Program-made: the position numbers and the translations under genes | Shown: piece after piece, positions 1 through 10,101 of the stretch | Layout: every line of letters starts with the position of its first letter | How positions within the stretch are numbered: position 1 is the first letter of the stretch | Notes under the pieces: generated by a model | Databases searched by the model: none | What the model was told of the DNA's origin: nothing | The model's input: the letters and a program-made list of their open reading frames with translations, nothing else | Origin: Lineus longissimus | Taxonomy: Eukaryota > Nemertea > Pilidiophora > Heteronemertea > Lineidae | Length of the DNA stretch: 64,000 nucleotides | Reading direction: 5' to 3' | Assembly: GCF_910592395.1 (NCBI RefSeq) | Contig: NC_088311.1 | Span: 18,912,501-18,976,500, forward strand

Positions 1-1
1 A

Positions 2-3000
2 TTGGTCGTCAGAGGGATGAACAGTGACTTGAAAATAAATCTGCCTCCATCCTTCAGTCGTGATGTGATGCCGATGAACCGGGAACACATTCCCACCCCT
101 GAGATTGCGAATGTGTGGCCCCACCTGACTAGGATTGCATCTGAATTGCCACCACTCCAGGATTGCAACGTCGCGCTGCTGATCGGGTACAACTGCCCCC
201 AGGCCTTGGCCCCAAGAGAAGTTATAGCCCTCTCCGCTAATGCACCCTATGCCCAGAGAACGGATTTGGGATGGGGTATAGTAGGAACCGTAGATCCGAA
301 TCAAATCGACATGACGGGTGACAACATAGGTGTGAGCCATAGAATTGTTACGTATGGTGACAAAACCAGCGCTGAACATTGCCAAGAACAAAGAACACTA
401 GTCATGCCAAACCGTATTAAAGAAATCATCACCATCCTCGAGTCTGATTTCAAGGACGCTGATGTCAAGGACAGTTGCGGACCACAGTCTTATGAAGACA
501 AAAGGTTCATGGGCATACTTGATGCTGGCATAGTGCAGCGTGCCGATGGTCACTACGAGATGCCACTGCCTTTTAAGGGAAACCGACCAGAGCTACCAGA
601 GAGTCGGGGAAAGGCGCTGAGGAGACTAAATCAGCTGAAGTTGAAGCTCAACCGGGAACCGGCTTACAGGGATAAGTATGTAGCGTTCATGCAAAGGATG
701 ATCGATAAGGGTGATGCCGAGCTTGTACCATGGGATGCTCAGTCATCAAAAGAGCACTCCTCACAGCATTGGTACGTGCCACATTTTGGAGTCGTGAATG
801 CCAAGAAACCCGACAAAGTCAGAGTCGTCTTCGATTGCCAAGCAGAATGTGCCGGACACTCGATAAATAAACATCTGCTGCAGGGACCAGACCTGACCAA
901 CTCCCTACTAGGCGTCCTTTGCCGCTTCCGCCAAGAGACCGTAGCAATCACATGTGACGTGGAACAAATGTTCCATCAGTTTAAGGTAGCTGAGGAGGAT
1001 AGAGACTATCTTCGATGTTTATGGTGGTCCGATGGTAAACTCGATGAGCAGCCCAAGGAGTACCGAATGACTGTGCACCTTTTTGGAGGCACATCATCCC
1101 CATCATGCTGCAACTTTGGATTTAAGCGACTGGCAGATGACTATGAAGCTGAGTATGGACACCAGGCTGCTGATTTCATCAGAGATAATTTCTACGTTGA
1201 TGATGGCCTAACATCGCTACCAAGCGATGGAGAAGTCATACACTTGCTTGAAAACACTCAGAAACTGTGTAAAGAGGGAGGACTGCACCTTCACAAGATC
1301 AATTCTAACTCAGACGCTGTGATCCAGAGTGTAGCAGAAAAGGATAGAGCCGCTAAGAATAGTACGCGCCTACTAACTGAGAGCAATAATGTCACTACTC
1401 ATGAGCCTACACTGGATCGGGCCCTGGGGATATACTGGTGTGTAACATCCGACACGTTTCAGTTCAAGATCGTCCTGCGAGACCGCCCCAACACCCGACG
1501 TGGTATTCTGTCAACTATTGGGACCATCTATGACCCAATGGGCTTAATTGGGCCTGTGCTTCTGATCGGCCGGCAGATATTGCAAGAACTCTGTGCTCTT
1601 GACCTAGATTGGGACAGTCAACCACCTGAAGACATACTACTGAGATGGGAACGCTGGAGAGATGATTTGTTTACCTTGGATCAGCTGAAAATCCCTCGTT
1701 GTTTGAAACCAGCAGATTTTGGTGAAGTCACATCCATAGGTCTTCACCATTTCTCAGATGCTTCGCAGCTTGCTTACGGACAATGTTCCTATGTAAGAAT
1801 GGTAAATCAAGAAGGAAGAGTTCACTGCAGTCTTGTCCTGGGAAAGGCTAGAGTAGCTCCTTTACGCCCAATCACCATACCACGACTCGAACTCACAGCT
1901 GCGGTGCTATCTGCGAATATGAGTGCTGTTGTCAGGAGAGAGCTGACTTACAAGATAGACTCTGAGACTTTCTGGACTGATAGTACTGTAGTCCTAGGGT
2001 ATATACAGAACGATGCAAAACGCTTCCACGTCTATGTCGCGAATAGAATCCAACAGATTCGGGACAAGAGCAAGTCGAACCAGTGGAGACACGTTAAAGG
2101 CGAGAATAACCCAGCAGATGAAAGATCCAGGGGAGTAACTGCGACGAGATTTGTACAGCCTGAGATGACAAAATGGTTGACCGGACCTGCCTTCCTGTGG
2201 GAGACCAAACTGCCAGACGCATCTGACATTGAGAGTGCACTATCACCCAAGGACCCTGAGGTGAAAAGTGTTGCCCTGGTCACCAAAGTCACCAAAACAG
2301 AACCAGGCCTCATACCAGATCGCCTGACACGTTTCTCTTCCTGGAGCAAAGCTAAGACTTCGATTGCCACCTGTCTTCAGTATAAACGCCGTTTGAGGGA
2401 CAAAGCCAATGGAGCACAGCTGAAACCCAAGACACTTGACACATCCGATCTAAAAGAGGCTGAGACGGAGATCGTGAAAAGGATACAAGCCCTGGCTTTC
2501 GGAGAAGAGATTGAGACATTGAAGCAGTTGAGACGTACAAAGGACAATGTCACAACCAAGAAAAATGCCATCGATAGGAAGCCAGTCTTGAAGGACAACT
2601 CGAGATTGCGTAAGCTGGACCCCTACCTGGATGGATATGACGTACTACGAGTGGGTGGACGGATTAGGAGGGCTGACTTCCCGAATGAGGTAAAACATCC
2701 TGCGGTCTTGCCTAGAGACAATCATGTAACAACCCTGGTCATACGGCACTTCCATGAGGCCCAGGGACACACAGGACGTGGGATGACGGTAAATGCTATC
2801 AGGTTGGCTGGGTTTTGGATTCTCGGATGTCGACGTGCTGTGGCAAGCTATATACATACCTGCGTCGGTTGCAGAAAATTACGACGTGCGTTGCAAGGGC
2901 AGAAGATGGCGGACCTCCCAACCGATCGACTAGAACCAGCGCCCCCCTTTACTCATTGCGGTGTAGATGTTTTCGGGCCTTGGACCATCAAAGAGGGCAG

Positions 3001-3898
3001 AAAGGAGATTAAGCGATGGGGAGTACTGTACACCTGTCTTGGAATGAGGGCAATACACGTTGAGACGCTTAATTCCATGTCCACAGACTCCTTTATCAAC
3101 TCGTTGAGACGCTTGATAGCTGTCCGCGGCGCTGTACAACTTATTAGGTGTGATAACGGTACCAACTTCGTAGGAGCGAAAAACGAATTAGAGCAGGCCT
3201 GGTCAGAAATGGATTTTGACCAAATACGGAAATACTTGCTGAAAGAAGAATGTGATCTTGATTTCCGGATGAATGTTCCCCGGGCTAGCCATCACGGAGG
3301 AGTCTGGGAACGCCAGATACGCTCAGTACGCAACGTTTTGGCAGGGATGCTGTTACATGAAGGAACACAGCTGGATGATGAGTCACTACGCACTCTATTG
3401 TATGAGGTGATGGCCATCGTCAATGGGCGCCCTCTCACTACAGACAATCTTTACGATCCTACCTCACTGCAGCCGTTAGTACCAAATCAGTTATTGACCA
3501 TGAAATCTCGGGTGATCATTCCACCACCAGGCACCTTTCCACGAGAGGACCTACTTCTAAAGAAAAGGTGGCGCCGCGTGCAACATCTTGCAAATCGCTT
3601 CTGGTGCCAGTGGCGAAAGGAGTATGTCAATAACCTGCAAGAACGGCTAAAATGGAATCAGGACGTGCGCAATCTCAAAGTCGGTGACATCGTCATCATG
3701 AAAGATGATGAGCTACCTCGCAATCTCTGGAGGCTATGTAGAGTAGCAGCTGTCGTGGTGGACGAGGACGGTCATGTCCGTAAAGTCCGTCTTGCTGTAG
3801 GAGATCGCGCTCTGGACAAAAATGGAAAACGTATTCAAGCCACCACTTATTTTGAAAGACCTGTACAGAAGGTTGTGCTGATTTGTGAAGGAGACTAG
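2..3898 (+). CDS. BEL/Pao pol polyprotein (5' truncated by window)
   Basis: About 1298 residues are open from the window edge to a TAG stop, without frameshift or internal stop. In order: the end of a DUF1758-type aspartic protease region (first ~100 residues, catalytic DTG not included); reverse transcriptase with YVDD near residue 398; Pao-type RNase H region with FSDAS (~584) and FWTDST (~657); integrase zinc domain H-H-C-C (~916-958); integrase DDE core with GVDVFG (~987), RCDNGT (~1049) and HHGGVWE (~1097); and a C-terminal DUF5641-like chromatin/DNA-binding tail (~1188-1260). No envelope frame follows. The true start lies outside the window; the first in-window Met is not a credible initiator. 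Assignment to BEL/Pao rests on domain order and on the YVDDGL and DUF5641 features. Confidence 0.92.
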   Translation: MVVRGMNSDLKINLPPSFSRDVMPMNREHIPTPEIANVWPHLTRIASELPPLQDCNVALLIGYNCPQALAPREVIALSANAPYAQRTDLGWGIVGTVDPNQIDMTGDNIGVSHRIVTYGDKTSAEHCQEQRTLVMPNRIKEIITILESDFKDADVKDSCGPQSYEDKRFMGILDAGIVQRADGHYEMPLPFKGNRPELPESRGKALRRLNQLKLKLNREPAYRDKYVAFMQRMIDKGDAELVPWDAQSSKEHSSQHWYVPHFGVVNAKKPDKVRVVFDCQAECAGHSINKHLLQGPDLTNSLLGVLCRFRQETVAITCDVEQMFHQFKVAEEDRDYLRCLWWSDGKLDEQPKEYRMTVHLFGGTSSPSCCNFGFKRLADDYEAEYGHQAADFIRDNFYVDDGLTSLPSDGEVIHLLENTQKLCKEGGLHLHKINSNSDAVIQSVAEKDRAAKNSTRLLTESNNVTTHEPTLDRALGIYWCVTSDTFQFKIVLRDRPNTRRGILSTIGTIYDPMGLIGPVLLIGRQILQELCALDLDWDSQPPEDILLRWERWRDDLFTLDQLKIPRCLKPADFGEVTSIGLHHFSDASQLAYGQCSYVRMVNQEGRVHCSLVLGKARVAPLRPITIPRLELTAAVLSANMSAVVRRELTYKIDSETFWTDSTVVLGYIQNDAKRFHVYVANRIQQIRDKSKSNQWRHVKGENNPADERSRGVTATRFVQPEMTKWLTGPAFLWETKLPDASDIESALSPKDPEVKSVALVTKVTKTEPGLIPDRLTRFSSWSKAKTSIATCLQYKRRLRDKANGAQLKPKTLDTSDLKEAETEIVKRIQALAFGEEIETLKQLRRTKDNVTTKKNAIDRKPVLKDNSRLRKLDPYLDGYDVLRVGGRIRRADFPNEVKHPAVLPRDNHVTTLVIRHFHEAQGHTGRGMTVNAIRLAGFWILGCRRAVASYIHTCVGCRKLRRALQGQKMADLPTDRLEPAPPFTHCGVDVFGPWTIKEGRKEIKRWGVLYTCLGMRAIHVETLNSMSTDSFINSLRRLIAVRGAVQLIRCDNGTNFVGAKNELEQAWSEMDFDQIRKYLLKEECDLDFRMNVPRASHHGGVWERQIRSVRNVLAGMLLHEGTQLDDESLRTLLYEVMAIVNGRPLTTDNLYDPTSLQPLVPNQLLTMKSRVIIPPPGTFPREDLLLKKRWRRVQHLANRFWCQWRKEYVNNLQERLKWNQDVRNLKVGDIVIMKDDELPRNLWRLCRVAAVVVDEDGHVRKVRLAVGDRALDKNGKRIQATTYFERPVQKVVLICEGD

Positions 3899-4542
3899 GA
3901 GCAGTAGGACATGTACTTGCATAAAGAGCTGCACTAACGATTTCTAGTCATAGTTGTGACGAGGAGCCACAGAGGAGTACGTATAGGATCATACGTTTCA
4001 TGAGGAGCCATTAAAATCGGATAGCATACGACGGTTCCAAGCGCTTATGTGTGTGAAAATTGAGTCATGTTGGCTCTTTCATAAGGGTGAAGTACTGGCG
4101 ACCTCTCCCCTTCATTACAAGTGAAATATGTTGATTTTGTTTCAAGCTATCATAGTATAACCACAGACCAATGTTCTTCAGGGAGACAGAGTATCGTTAA
4201 TAATGACTGGAAATCGTCCTGGGCTGGACATTGTGCAATTTCATGGACTTAATGTCATTCCCTAGAGGAGAGAACATCGGGACTTTGATTTAATGAGGGA
4301 CCGTGTTTCAAGGCTTGAGTTGTTGAGGAGCAAATTCGCTCGTATCATTTTCTCAAGTAATTATTTGGTCATTTGTTTTGTTGTTTACAGTTGGAATCCT
4401 TTAGTATTCCGGGTTTTTTGTAACCGTTCTAAGCAGTTTCATGGAATTTGCCGAAGTTCAGTTCAAGCCTTTGATACATTAAGTTGTGTTTTTATATGTG
4501 ATGTATGTTAGGAAAATCACCCTAGGTAATTTTGAGGAGCCA

Positions 4543-5300
4543 TGTAAGTGCGCCTTAGCGCAGTTTTGTAATCTTCAAAAAGTGACGCTGAACTGCGGAT
4601 ACGGAAACTGGGTCGTTTTCCCGCGCTGCCTTCGCGCATGCGCCTAACCTTCGAATATTCGTCATTTTGATATTTTTGTAGTATTGTTGTGGACAACGAA
4701 ACACATCTATGCAAAGTACAATAGTTCAGGCACTCATAGAGGTAATTACTAAATTAAGGCATCAATGCTTCATGCGTTGTGTTGACCATATTCAGGGAGC
4801 ATTGCCATTGTATAATTCATAATCAGGCCCCTTTTATAAAGACTTTGTTCCTGCCGTCTTTGGACTTCTCGGATGTGATTTCCCGGGCCCCTTTTCTCGG
4901 CAATGTCATTTCGGAATCTCGCTATGCGTGAGCTGTATGTTTTAACTATCGTTGCCTAGGTGAATCTTGATGTATTATCATTGTATTGGTGTTCCTTTCG
5001 AACGTTCTATTAGCCCAAATTACTGTTTAATAGAGTATTTACAGCTGAGTTATTTTGGGACACCCTGTATCGCACCCTTTTGCGGGGTCACGTGACCTGC
5101 CATCGGTCTGCCTTGTAGTTCCGATTCAAAACACCAGTTGGCAGCACCTCCTTGTCCTTGTTTTATCTGAGGCAAATTACCTCTGTTAGCTTCATTTTTG
5201 TATCTTTGTAGATTTCACGGACGACACAGAAATTCGTATTAAAGTAAATCATCCCGTCGAGTCCTATGAGTTGTTTGTTGATAGTTTCGCTGCCCGCACC
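4543..5300 (+). repeat. probable 3' LTR of the BEL/Pao element
   Basis: Starts with TG directly after a purine-rich GAGGAGCCA tract and runs to a CA-rich end, CCCGCACCCACA, just before sequence homologous to the array intron. The length of about 760 bp is plausible for an LTR. The 5' LTR is outside the window, so the boundaries are inferred from TG..CA ends and the paralogue comparison; the 3' end is uncertain by a few bases. Confidence 0.5.
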
Positions 5301-5370
5301 CACACTACCTCTCCGTGTCTGCTCACTGCACTGTTTTATTTCAGGCCAGTTTTGATTATAACGAGAGATA

Positions 5371-5445
5371 CGAGCCAGGTCACGAAATCACGACCTTCCG
5401 ATCACATTGCAATTAAGACGCTTTTCGACTGTGCCACCAAGCTCC
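5371..5445 (-). repeat. tRNA-derived SINE remnant in intron 4 of copy 1
   Basis: On the minus strand a box-A-like TGGCACAGTCG is followed at tRNA-like distance by a box-B-like GGTCGTGATTTCG. Equivalent remnants lie in intron 4 of copies 2, 5 and 6, so the insertion predates the array duplications. There is no intact cloverleaf, so it is not a functional tRNA. Confidence 0.5.
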
Positions 5446-5588
5446 TAAAACATGATATTGTATGAACAGCCAAGGATCTCAGGGCGTGCCGCTGAAATAT
5501 CACTAGTGACACTGAATATCGCAAGACAATCGTCCCCTCCGGCCTTGGCTATGAAGTAAACTTTCTCCTTTTTCTGCTCCTCTTTCAG

Positions 5589-5846
5589 GTGATGATTCCA
5601 GGAACGAAGTCATGCCCAGGTAACTGGCAGCAGGAGTACTGGGGCTACCTGATGACGGGACATTACAAACACAAGGCTTCCTACAGCTACGCATGCGTGG
5701 ATGATGCACCAGAAGCTGGGGGTGAAAATGGCGCCAGAAATGATGACGGAGGACTGATGTACCACGCACAGGGTTCGTGTGGCTCTCTGCCATGCCCTCC
5801 GTACGTCCAAGGCTTCGAGATGACATGTGTTGTTTGCACAAAATAG
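5589..5846 (+). CDS. array copy 1: short-chain collagen C4-like protein, last exon only
   Basis: Acceptor TCTTTCAG/GTG at 5588/5589, then 85 residues and TAG. The protein begins VMIPGTKSCPGNW and ends in TCVVCTK. It carries the second half of the C4-like domain with six cysteines: SCP, YACV, SCG, LPCPP and TCVVC. In the complete copies this exon follows four upstream exons; here they would lie left of the BEL/Pao insertion, outside the window. Whether transcripts still splice across the insertion is unknown. The frame is intact and all cysteines are kept, so the exon is not visibly decayed. About 160 bp of 3' sequence shared with copies 2-5 follows, with an ATTAAA near 5908 as possible poly(A) signal. 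Confidence 0.8.
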   Translation: MMIPGTKSCPGNWQQEYWGYLMTGHYKHKASYSYACVDDAPEAGGENGARNDDGGLMYHAQGSCGSLPCPPYVQGFEMTCVVCTK

Positions 5847-6008
5847 AGAATTCCAATCGTTCAATCGGCCTGAGACGACACCACCATTTGCCTTTAACAC
5901 GTTTTCTATTAAAGACGAAATTCGCGCTCCTCGAATTATAGGTTTAAGTTGAGGACGGAGCTTTTGATATGTCTTTCTGCTTGGTTCGAGCTATTCAGAA
6001 ACGGAAAT

Positions 6009-6485
6009 TAAACGCCACGACTCCAGGTATTTTGCCATTTTCTGCTGTAAGACGATTTCAAAAGTGCACCTGACAATTTATACAATACAGAAAACCCCAT
6101 GCAATTTGCTCCATCCATTTTGAAGAAGCCATGTATGTGTTTGACAACTACATTACCTAATCAGACTAGCAACTGGCTTGTTAGAGCTAGGCGGCGGGTT
6201 CACCAAAAGTTGTGATGTAGATCAGGCTATTGCCCTACTTGGGAAGACAAATATCAATTATTGCTCTTAAAATTGATACATGAAGTATATTTTTCATTGA
6301 CATTTTTCAATGTTCAGTTATGATAGCATACTGTTGCCCATGATAAATGAGTTTATTGTAGTCCAAAAAATAAATTAATCTAAATTTTTAATTTTTGGTA
6401 AAACCGGTCATATTTATTTGAGAAGCCAAATCTCACATCTAGAAGTGTTGATAATGTAAAAATCCATCATCCAAATAGAAAGAAA
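6009..6485. repeat. dispersed repeat, GGCCAYRACTCC-type DNA element copy
   Basis: Sequence from CGCCACGACTCCAGG onward matches parts of the 1.2-kb insertion in intron 2 of copy 3 (21337-22558), including the CAGGCTATTGCCCTACTTGGGA block. It interrupts 3' sequence that is continuous in copies 2-4 (AAATTAAAG..GTAGGTCACCACC). No coding capacity. Confidence 0.55.
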
Positions 6486-8735
6486 AGGAGGTCACCACCT
6501 TCTAGATTTTTGAATAAAATATGCCTAAATGTGAAAATCCAGCATCCAGAAAATTCCTGCTAGTTTCAATACAAAACGCATAAACTGCCACCTGTTATGA
6601 ACATGATACACTGATTATATGGTGCACTCTTGCAGTCAGTTGCAATCAATGAATCATGTTTCAGTTCACCTATTGTCATTATTACAAGACAAAGCCATCG
6701 CACGTTAAGCGATTCATTATTGCAGCTACAGTATTCATTAATGGGTTGCAAAGATTTGCAAAGCCCTTTTACAAGTATCTCTCACTCATTAGCAAATACA
6801 TAAAGTAGTTGCAATGCATCGCAAATAGAACGCTTACTGAGCGATGGGTTGCAACTCTAATTACTTAGGTGTATCTCAATAGAAAAGGTGATTTTAAATG
6901 ATTTGAATAATTGATGATTTCGATTTTACCCAATACCACGCAGTTTAGAGAATTCAGACCTAGCCGAATGCACGGTCTATTTGTCTCCTTAAAAACCCCG
7001 CTCTCGCCTCAGCTAATATTTTCATTATTCTACTGTCACATCAAAGTGTTATCAGGGCAAACCTTGATATCATCGACCACCACGAAAAAGCTTCCATGGG
7101 ATCGTTAGGCCTAAACCGACAAGGGCAATTAAACGGTAATGAATAGTCATATAAAACAAAGCCGGCAAAGGTTTAATAAAGTGTGTGTAACCATAGCTGA
7201 CATAGCGTGTGAATCTCGATGTCCTTGAAAAATACATGTACTAGGTAAATAAATAAAAGGAACTGGCAATAGCCTGCATGTCAATAATCACTTCATTCTT
7301 GACCTGTAAGTATTCATGAAGCAGAAAAAAACAGCCCTAGCTAATAGCGTCATCTTGGAACCACCAAGGTTTTTACCTGTCATCGATTTCAAACTATATT
7401 ATCACTGTTCATTGAAAAGGAGTGTGAAAATATGAGAATCAGATTGATATAGCGTGTAATCTCATCGTTCATGAAAATTATCTCATAATCAAACGGAACA
7501 AACTGCCAATAGCTTGTATAGCGTGAAATCTCATTCTAGAATATTATCTAATAATCTAATGAACCAACCGCCAATAGCTTGTATAGCTTTTATTCTCGTC
7601 CTTGAACATCATCATTTTTCTAAACAGCAATAGCTTGCTAATATAGCATGTAAGTGTCGTCTTTCGTGAACATTATCAACAGATATATTCTAGTCAAATA
7701 AAGCAAATAAGCCCTAGTGGCTTGTATAGCGAGTAAACGTCGCCGTTCTTTTGTTTATTGCTGTTGACTTTTGTGGCGTAGATGAGGAATCGTCTCAAAG
7801 GAGATTGTCAACCTTGATGCTTGGAGGGTGAGGTGATTTCAAACCAGTCCTGACGATACAATTGTCGGGAAGGAAGTGTATCACGGTGACCAAGTGCAGA
7901 CATATCTCTAATTGCTGTAAATTAGTCAAGATATTTTCACATATACCATTTGAAATGTCATCTAAACGAATTCCTCCCAAGCTCTGTATTTCATTTTGTT
8001 TAAATTCCAATCGATGGAAGTGGAATATCTGACAAATTGTTCACATCCACTTGCCCATGGTCAAACAGCTAAAATACTTTAAGGGCTGTTGATTTGATAT
8101 ACTGGTATACTCTTACTGAATATAAAACTTATTTGCTCACAACAGTAAGTCATTAAATATCTTTTTGACTTTTCAATTGCTAGTCGGTGCAAACAAAAGT
8201 TGGAAGAATTTTAGTCAGTTTGGAGGCCTTTAGGAACATGAAGAGTACATGCAGTGCTGTACGACATGCACCATGCAGTTACGTGTCATGCCAAAACTGA
8301 ATAGTAGCCTAACTTGGATCAGTGTCTGGGGTTACGTAATGGACCGGTTATCATCTTAAAACAGGGAGAGCAAAAAATATGACGTTTTCTTTAAAATTGG
8401 TGGTTTTAGTGATGTTTTTATGTACACTAGCAAAAAATCAACTCGGAGTAAGACTGAGAGTTATGGTAGAGCAACATTTATCGTCATTTTATACAAGATG
8501 ATATCATGAATATCTGTTTTTCAGTTCTTTACCTAATCAATAAATATGCGATACCCTTATTCATTTGCAATATTTGTTGACAAAGTTTCCATTTTTTGTG
8601 TTGTTTGAGAAATACTTATTCTAATCTCCGATTTAAAAACAGTTTGTCGCTAAGATTGTTATTCTGCCAATGTGCTGTTACCATGATGCTTACCTTTTTA
8701 AGTATAACCGAGGATAACTCATTTCATTAGTGTCG
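6486..8735. other. intergenic sequence between copies 1 and 2
   Basis: Shared in order with the intergenic regions after copies 2-5, so it belongs to the duplicated unit. It contains short degenerate tandem repeats (separate entry). No open frame here shows codon conservation beyond what duplication explains; no gene is seen. Confidence 0.7.
7440..7730. repeat. degenerate ~65-bp tandem repeat (copy 1-2 interval)
   Basis: Units contain the phrases AATAGCTTGTATAGC, AATCTCAT and ATTATCTAATAATC. About four degenerate units. Homologous arrays occur near 17180, 25220, 31825 and, expanded, 41985. Confidence 0.65.
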
Positions 8736-8737
8736 AT

Positions 8738-8753
8738 TATATACATGTATATA
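8738..8753 (+). promoter_or_regulatory. TATA-like core promoter remnant of copy 2, displaced by a LINE
   Basis: TATATAC..TATATAG-type motif matching the ones about 100 bp upstream of the ATG in copies 3 and 4. In copy 2 the LINE starts 13 bp downstream, so this motif now lies about 4.0 kb from the copy 2 start codon. Promoter function is inferred from position only. Confidence 0.35.
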
Positions 8754-8765
8754 GAAGTTCTTGGT

Positions 8766-9308
8766 ACTGGGAGAGTTGAATACCTGACAATCCTTTCTGA
8801 CAAATACGATTTTATATTTGTGCAAGAACACTGGCTTCACGAGTGCGAACTTTTTGATGTGTTGACCAGTAGATTTCCCGAATGCAATGCCCACGCGGTA
8901 TCTGGGATGGAGCCTGGCGTTATAACGAGGGGCAGGCCTTATGGTGGCACTGCCATCCTCTGGAAGACTAGTATCAGGCATGTAATCTCGCCAGTTACTT
9001 TCAAAACGAACCGGTTTTGCGCCATTGTTGTAGAATTAACTGACTCGGTAAAAATACTTATGTGCAATGTATATATGCCAGGCGTCGATAACCCCACCGA
9101 GTACGAAGACACTTTACAAGAATTGAATGCTCTGTTTGCTCAACAAGATATTGACCGAATAATTCTTGGAGGAGATTTTAATGTAGATTGGGTCAGAACG
9201 CATCTGAACACGACTCAACAACTTGAGATATTCCTGCAGTCAGAGTCACTGAAGACTATCAGCGATTTTGGTGAGATTGATTTTACATTCGAGAGTAAGA
9301 TAAACAAC
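8766..9308 (+). pseudogene. LINE endonuclease domain, N-terminal truncated piece
   Basis: An AP-endonuclease-like (EEP) domain with VQEHWL and ILGGDFNVDW; the extreme N-terminus is missing. The frame runs into the foldback element at 9309, which adds a meaningless FLFRL repeat before a stop. The rest of the domain, including the SDHSPL motif, resumes in the same frame at 10102. Confidence 0.85.
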
Positions 9309-10093
9309 GGTGTATTCCTGTTTCGCCTATTCCTGTTCCGCCTATTCCTGTTTCGCCTATTCCTGTTTCGCCTAATTCCTGTTTCGCCTATTCAAATGTA
9401 TTGCTAACTTCCCCACAGACGTAGGAATATGAACCGTCCCTTACTGACCGACCAAACCCGAGGAGAGCCACATATGTACGCATTGAAACAATACGTCAAT
9501 GGAGAGAGGGACATAATGAGTTACGTTGATGCCATCAGTTACCGTGTCTGACATAATATCATGATATGTATTTTCCACCTTGTTTGACTTTATATGTGCT
9601 GTACCTACATGTATATTATGACATGGGTTTTACAGCTGATTTTGATCAAATGATTATGAGAATGTACAATATTATGTATTTTTATCAAAAACTCATGAAT
9701 TCAGTTTTCATAAAATAAACGACTGCTTTACTCTACTTAATCTATTAGTTTTTACTGTGTGTCAGTATGGTCCTATGGTCCTATGGTCAAATAAGTCCCG
9801 GACTGTCCCCGCTTTCAAGGTGACTCTTTCAAAACGGTCATGGCATAACAAAGTTGATGGCATTTGATTAGTCAAATTGTCATCACATCGTTAACCTCAT
9901 CCAATTGTCCCCTCACATTTTCCCCATAAAATGGACATGCATCCCTAAGGTTCCCCGTGGGAGAGTCGATTTATTGTAGGGGTACTGGAAAGTAGGCGAA
10001 ACAGGAATAGGCGAAACAGGAATAGGCGAAACAGGAATTTTGTAGGCGAAACAGGAATAGGCGAAACAGGAATAGGCGAAACAGGCATAAACC
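9309..10093. mobile_element. foldback DNA element with tandem-repeat inverted ends
   Basis: Both ends are arrays of a 15-bp unit, ATTCCTGTTTCGCCT on the left (about 9314-9396) and its reverse complement on the right (about 9990-10086). The extreme tips GGTGTATTCC and GCATAAACC are imperfect inverted repeats. It is flanked by the 8-bp duplication TAAACAAC (9301-9308 and 10094-10101). No coding frame inside, so it is non-autonomous. Confidence 0.85.
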
Positions 10094-10101
10094 TAAACAA
10101 C

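Larger units (their letters stand above)
2..5300 (+). mobile_element. BEL/Pao LTR retrotransposon, 3' part
   Basis: The left window edge cuts a BEL/Pao element. What remains is most of the pol frame, about 640 bp of non-coding internal sequence (3899-4542), and a probable 3' LTR. Sequence homologous to intron 4 of the other array copies resumes near 5301 (compare 15471 onward). The element therefore sits in the last intron of array copy 1, and that copy's upstream exons should lie to the left of the window. The long intact pol frame suggests a fairly recent insertion. The 5' LTR, gag, protease catalytic motif and target duplication are not visible. Confidence 0.85.

Noticed and set aside
5503-5856. 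Minus-strand frames opposite exon 5 (MEFSILCKQHMSSRSLGRTEG... and relatives in every copy)
   Set aside because: Shadow of the coding exon; no domain, no splice or start context.
9309-9407. FLFRL repeat as a C-terminal extension of the endonuclease protein
   Set aside because: It is read-through into the foldback element's terminal array.
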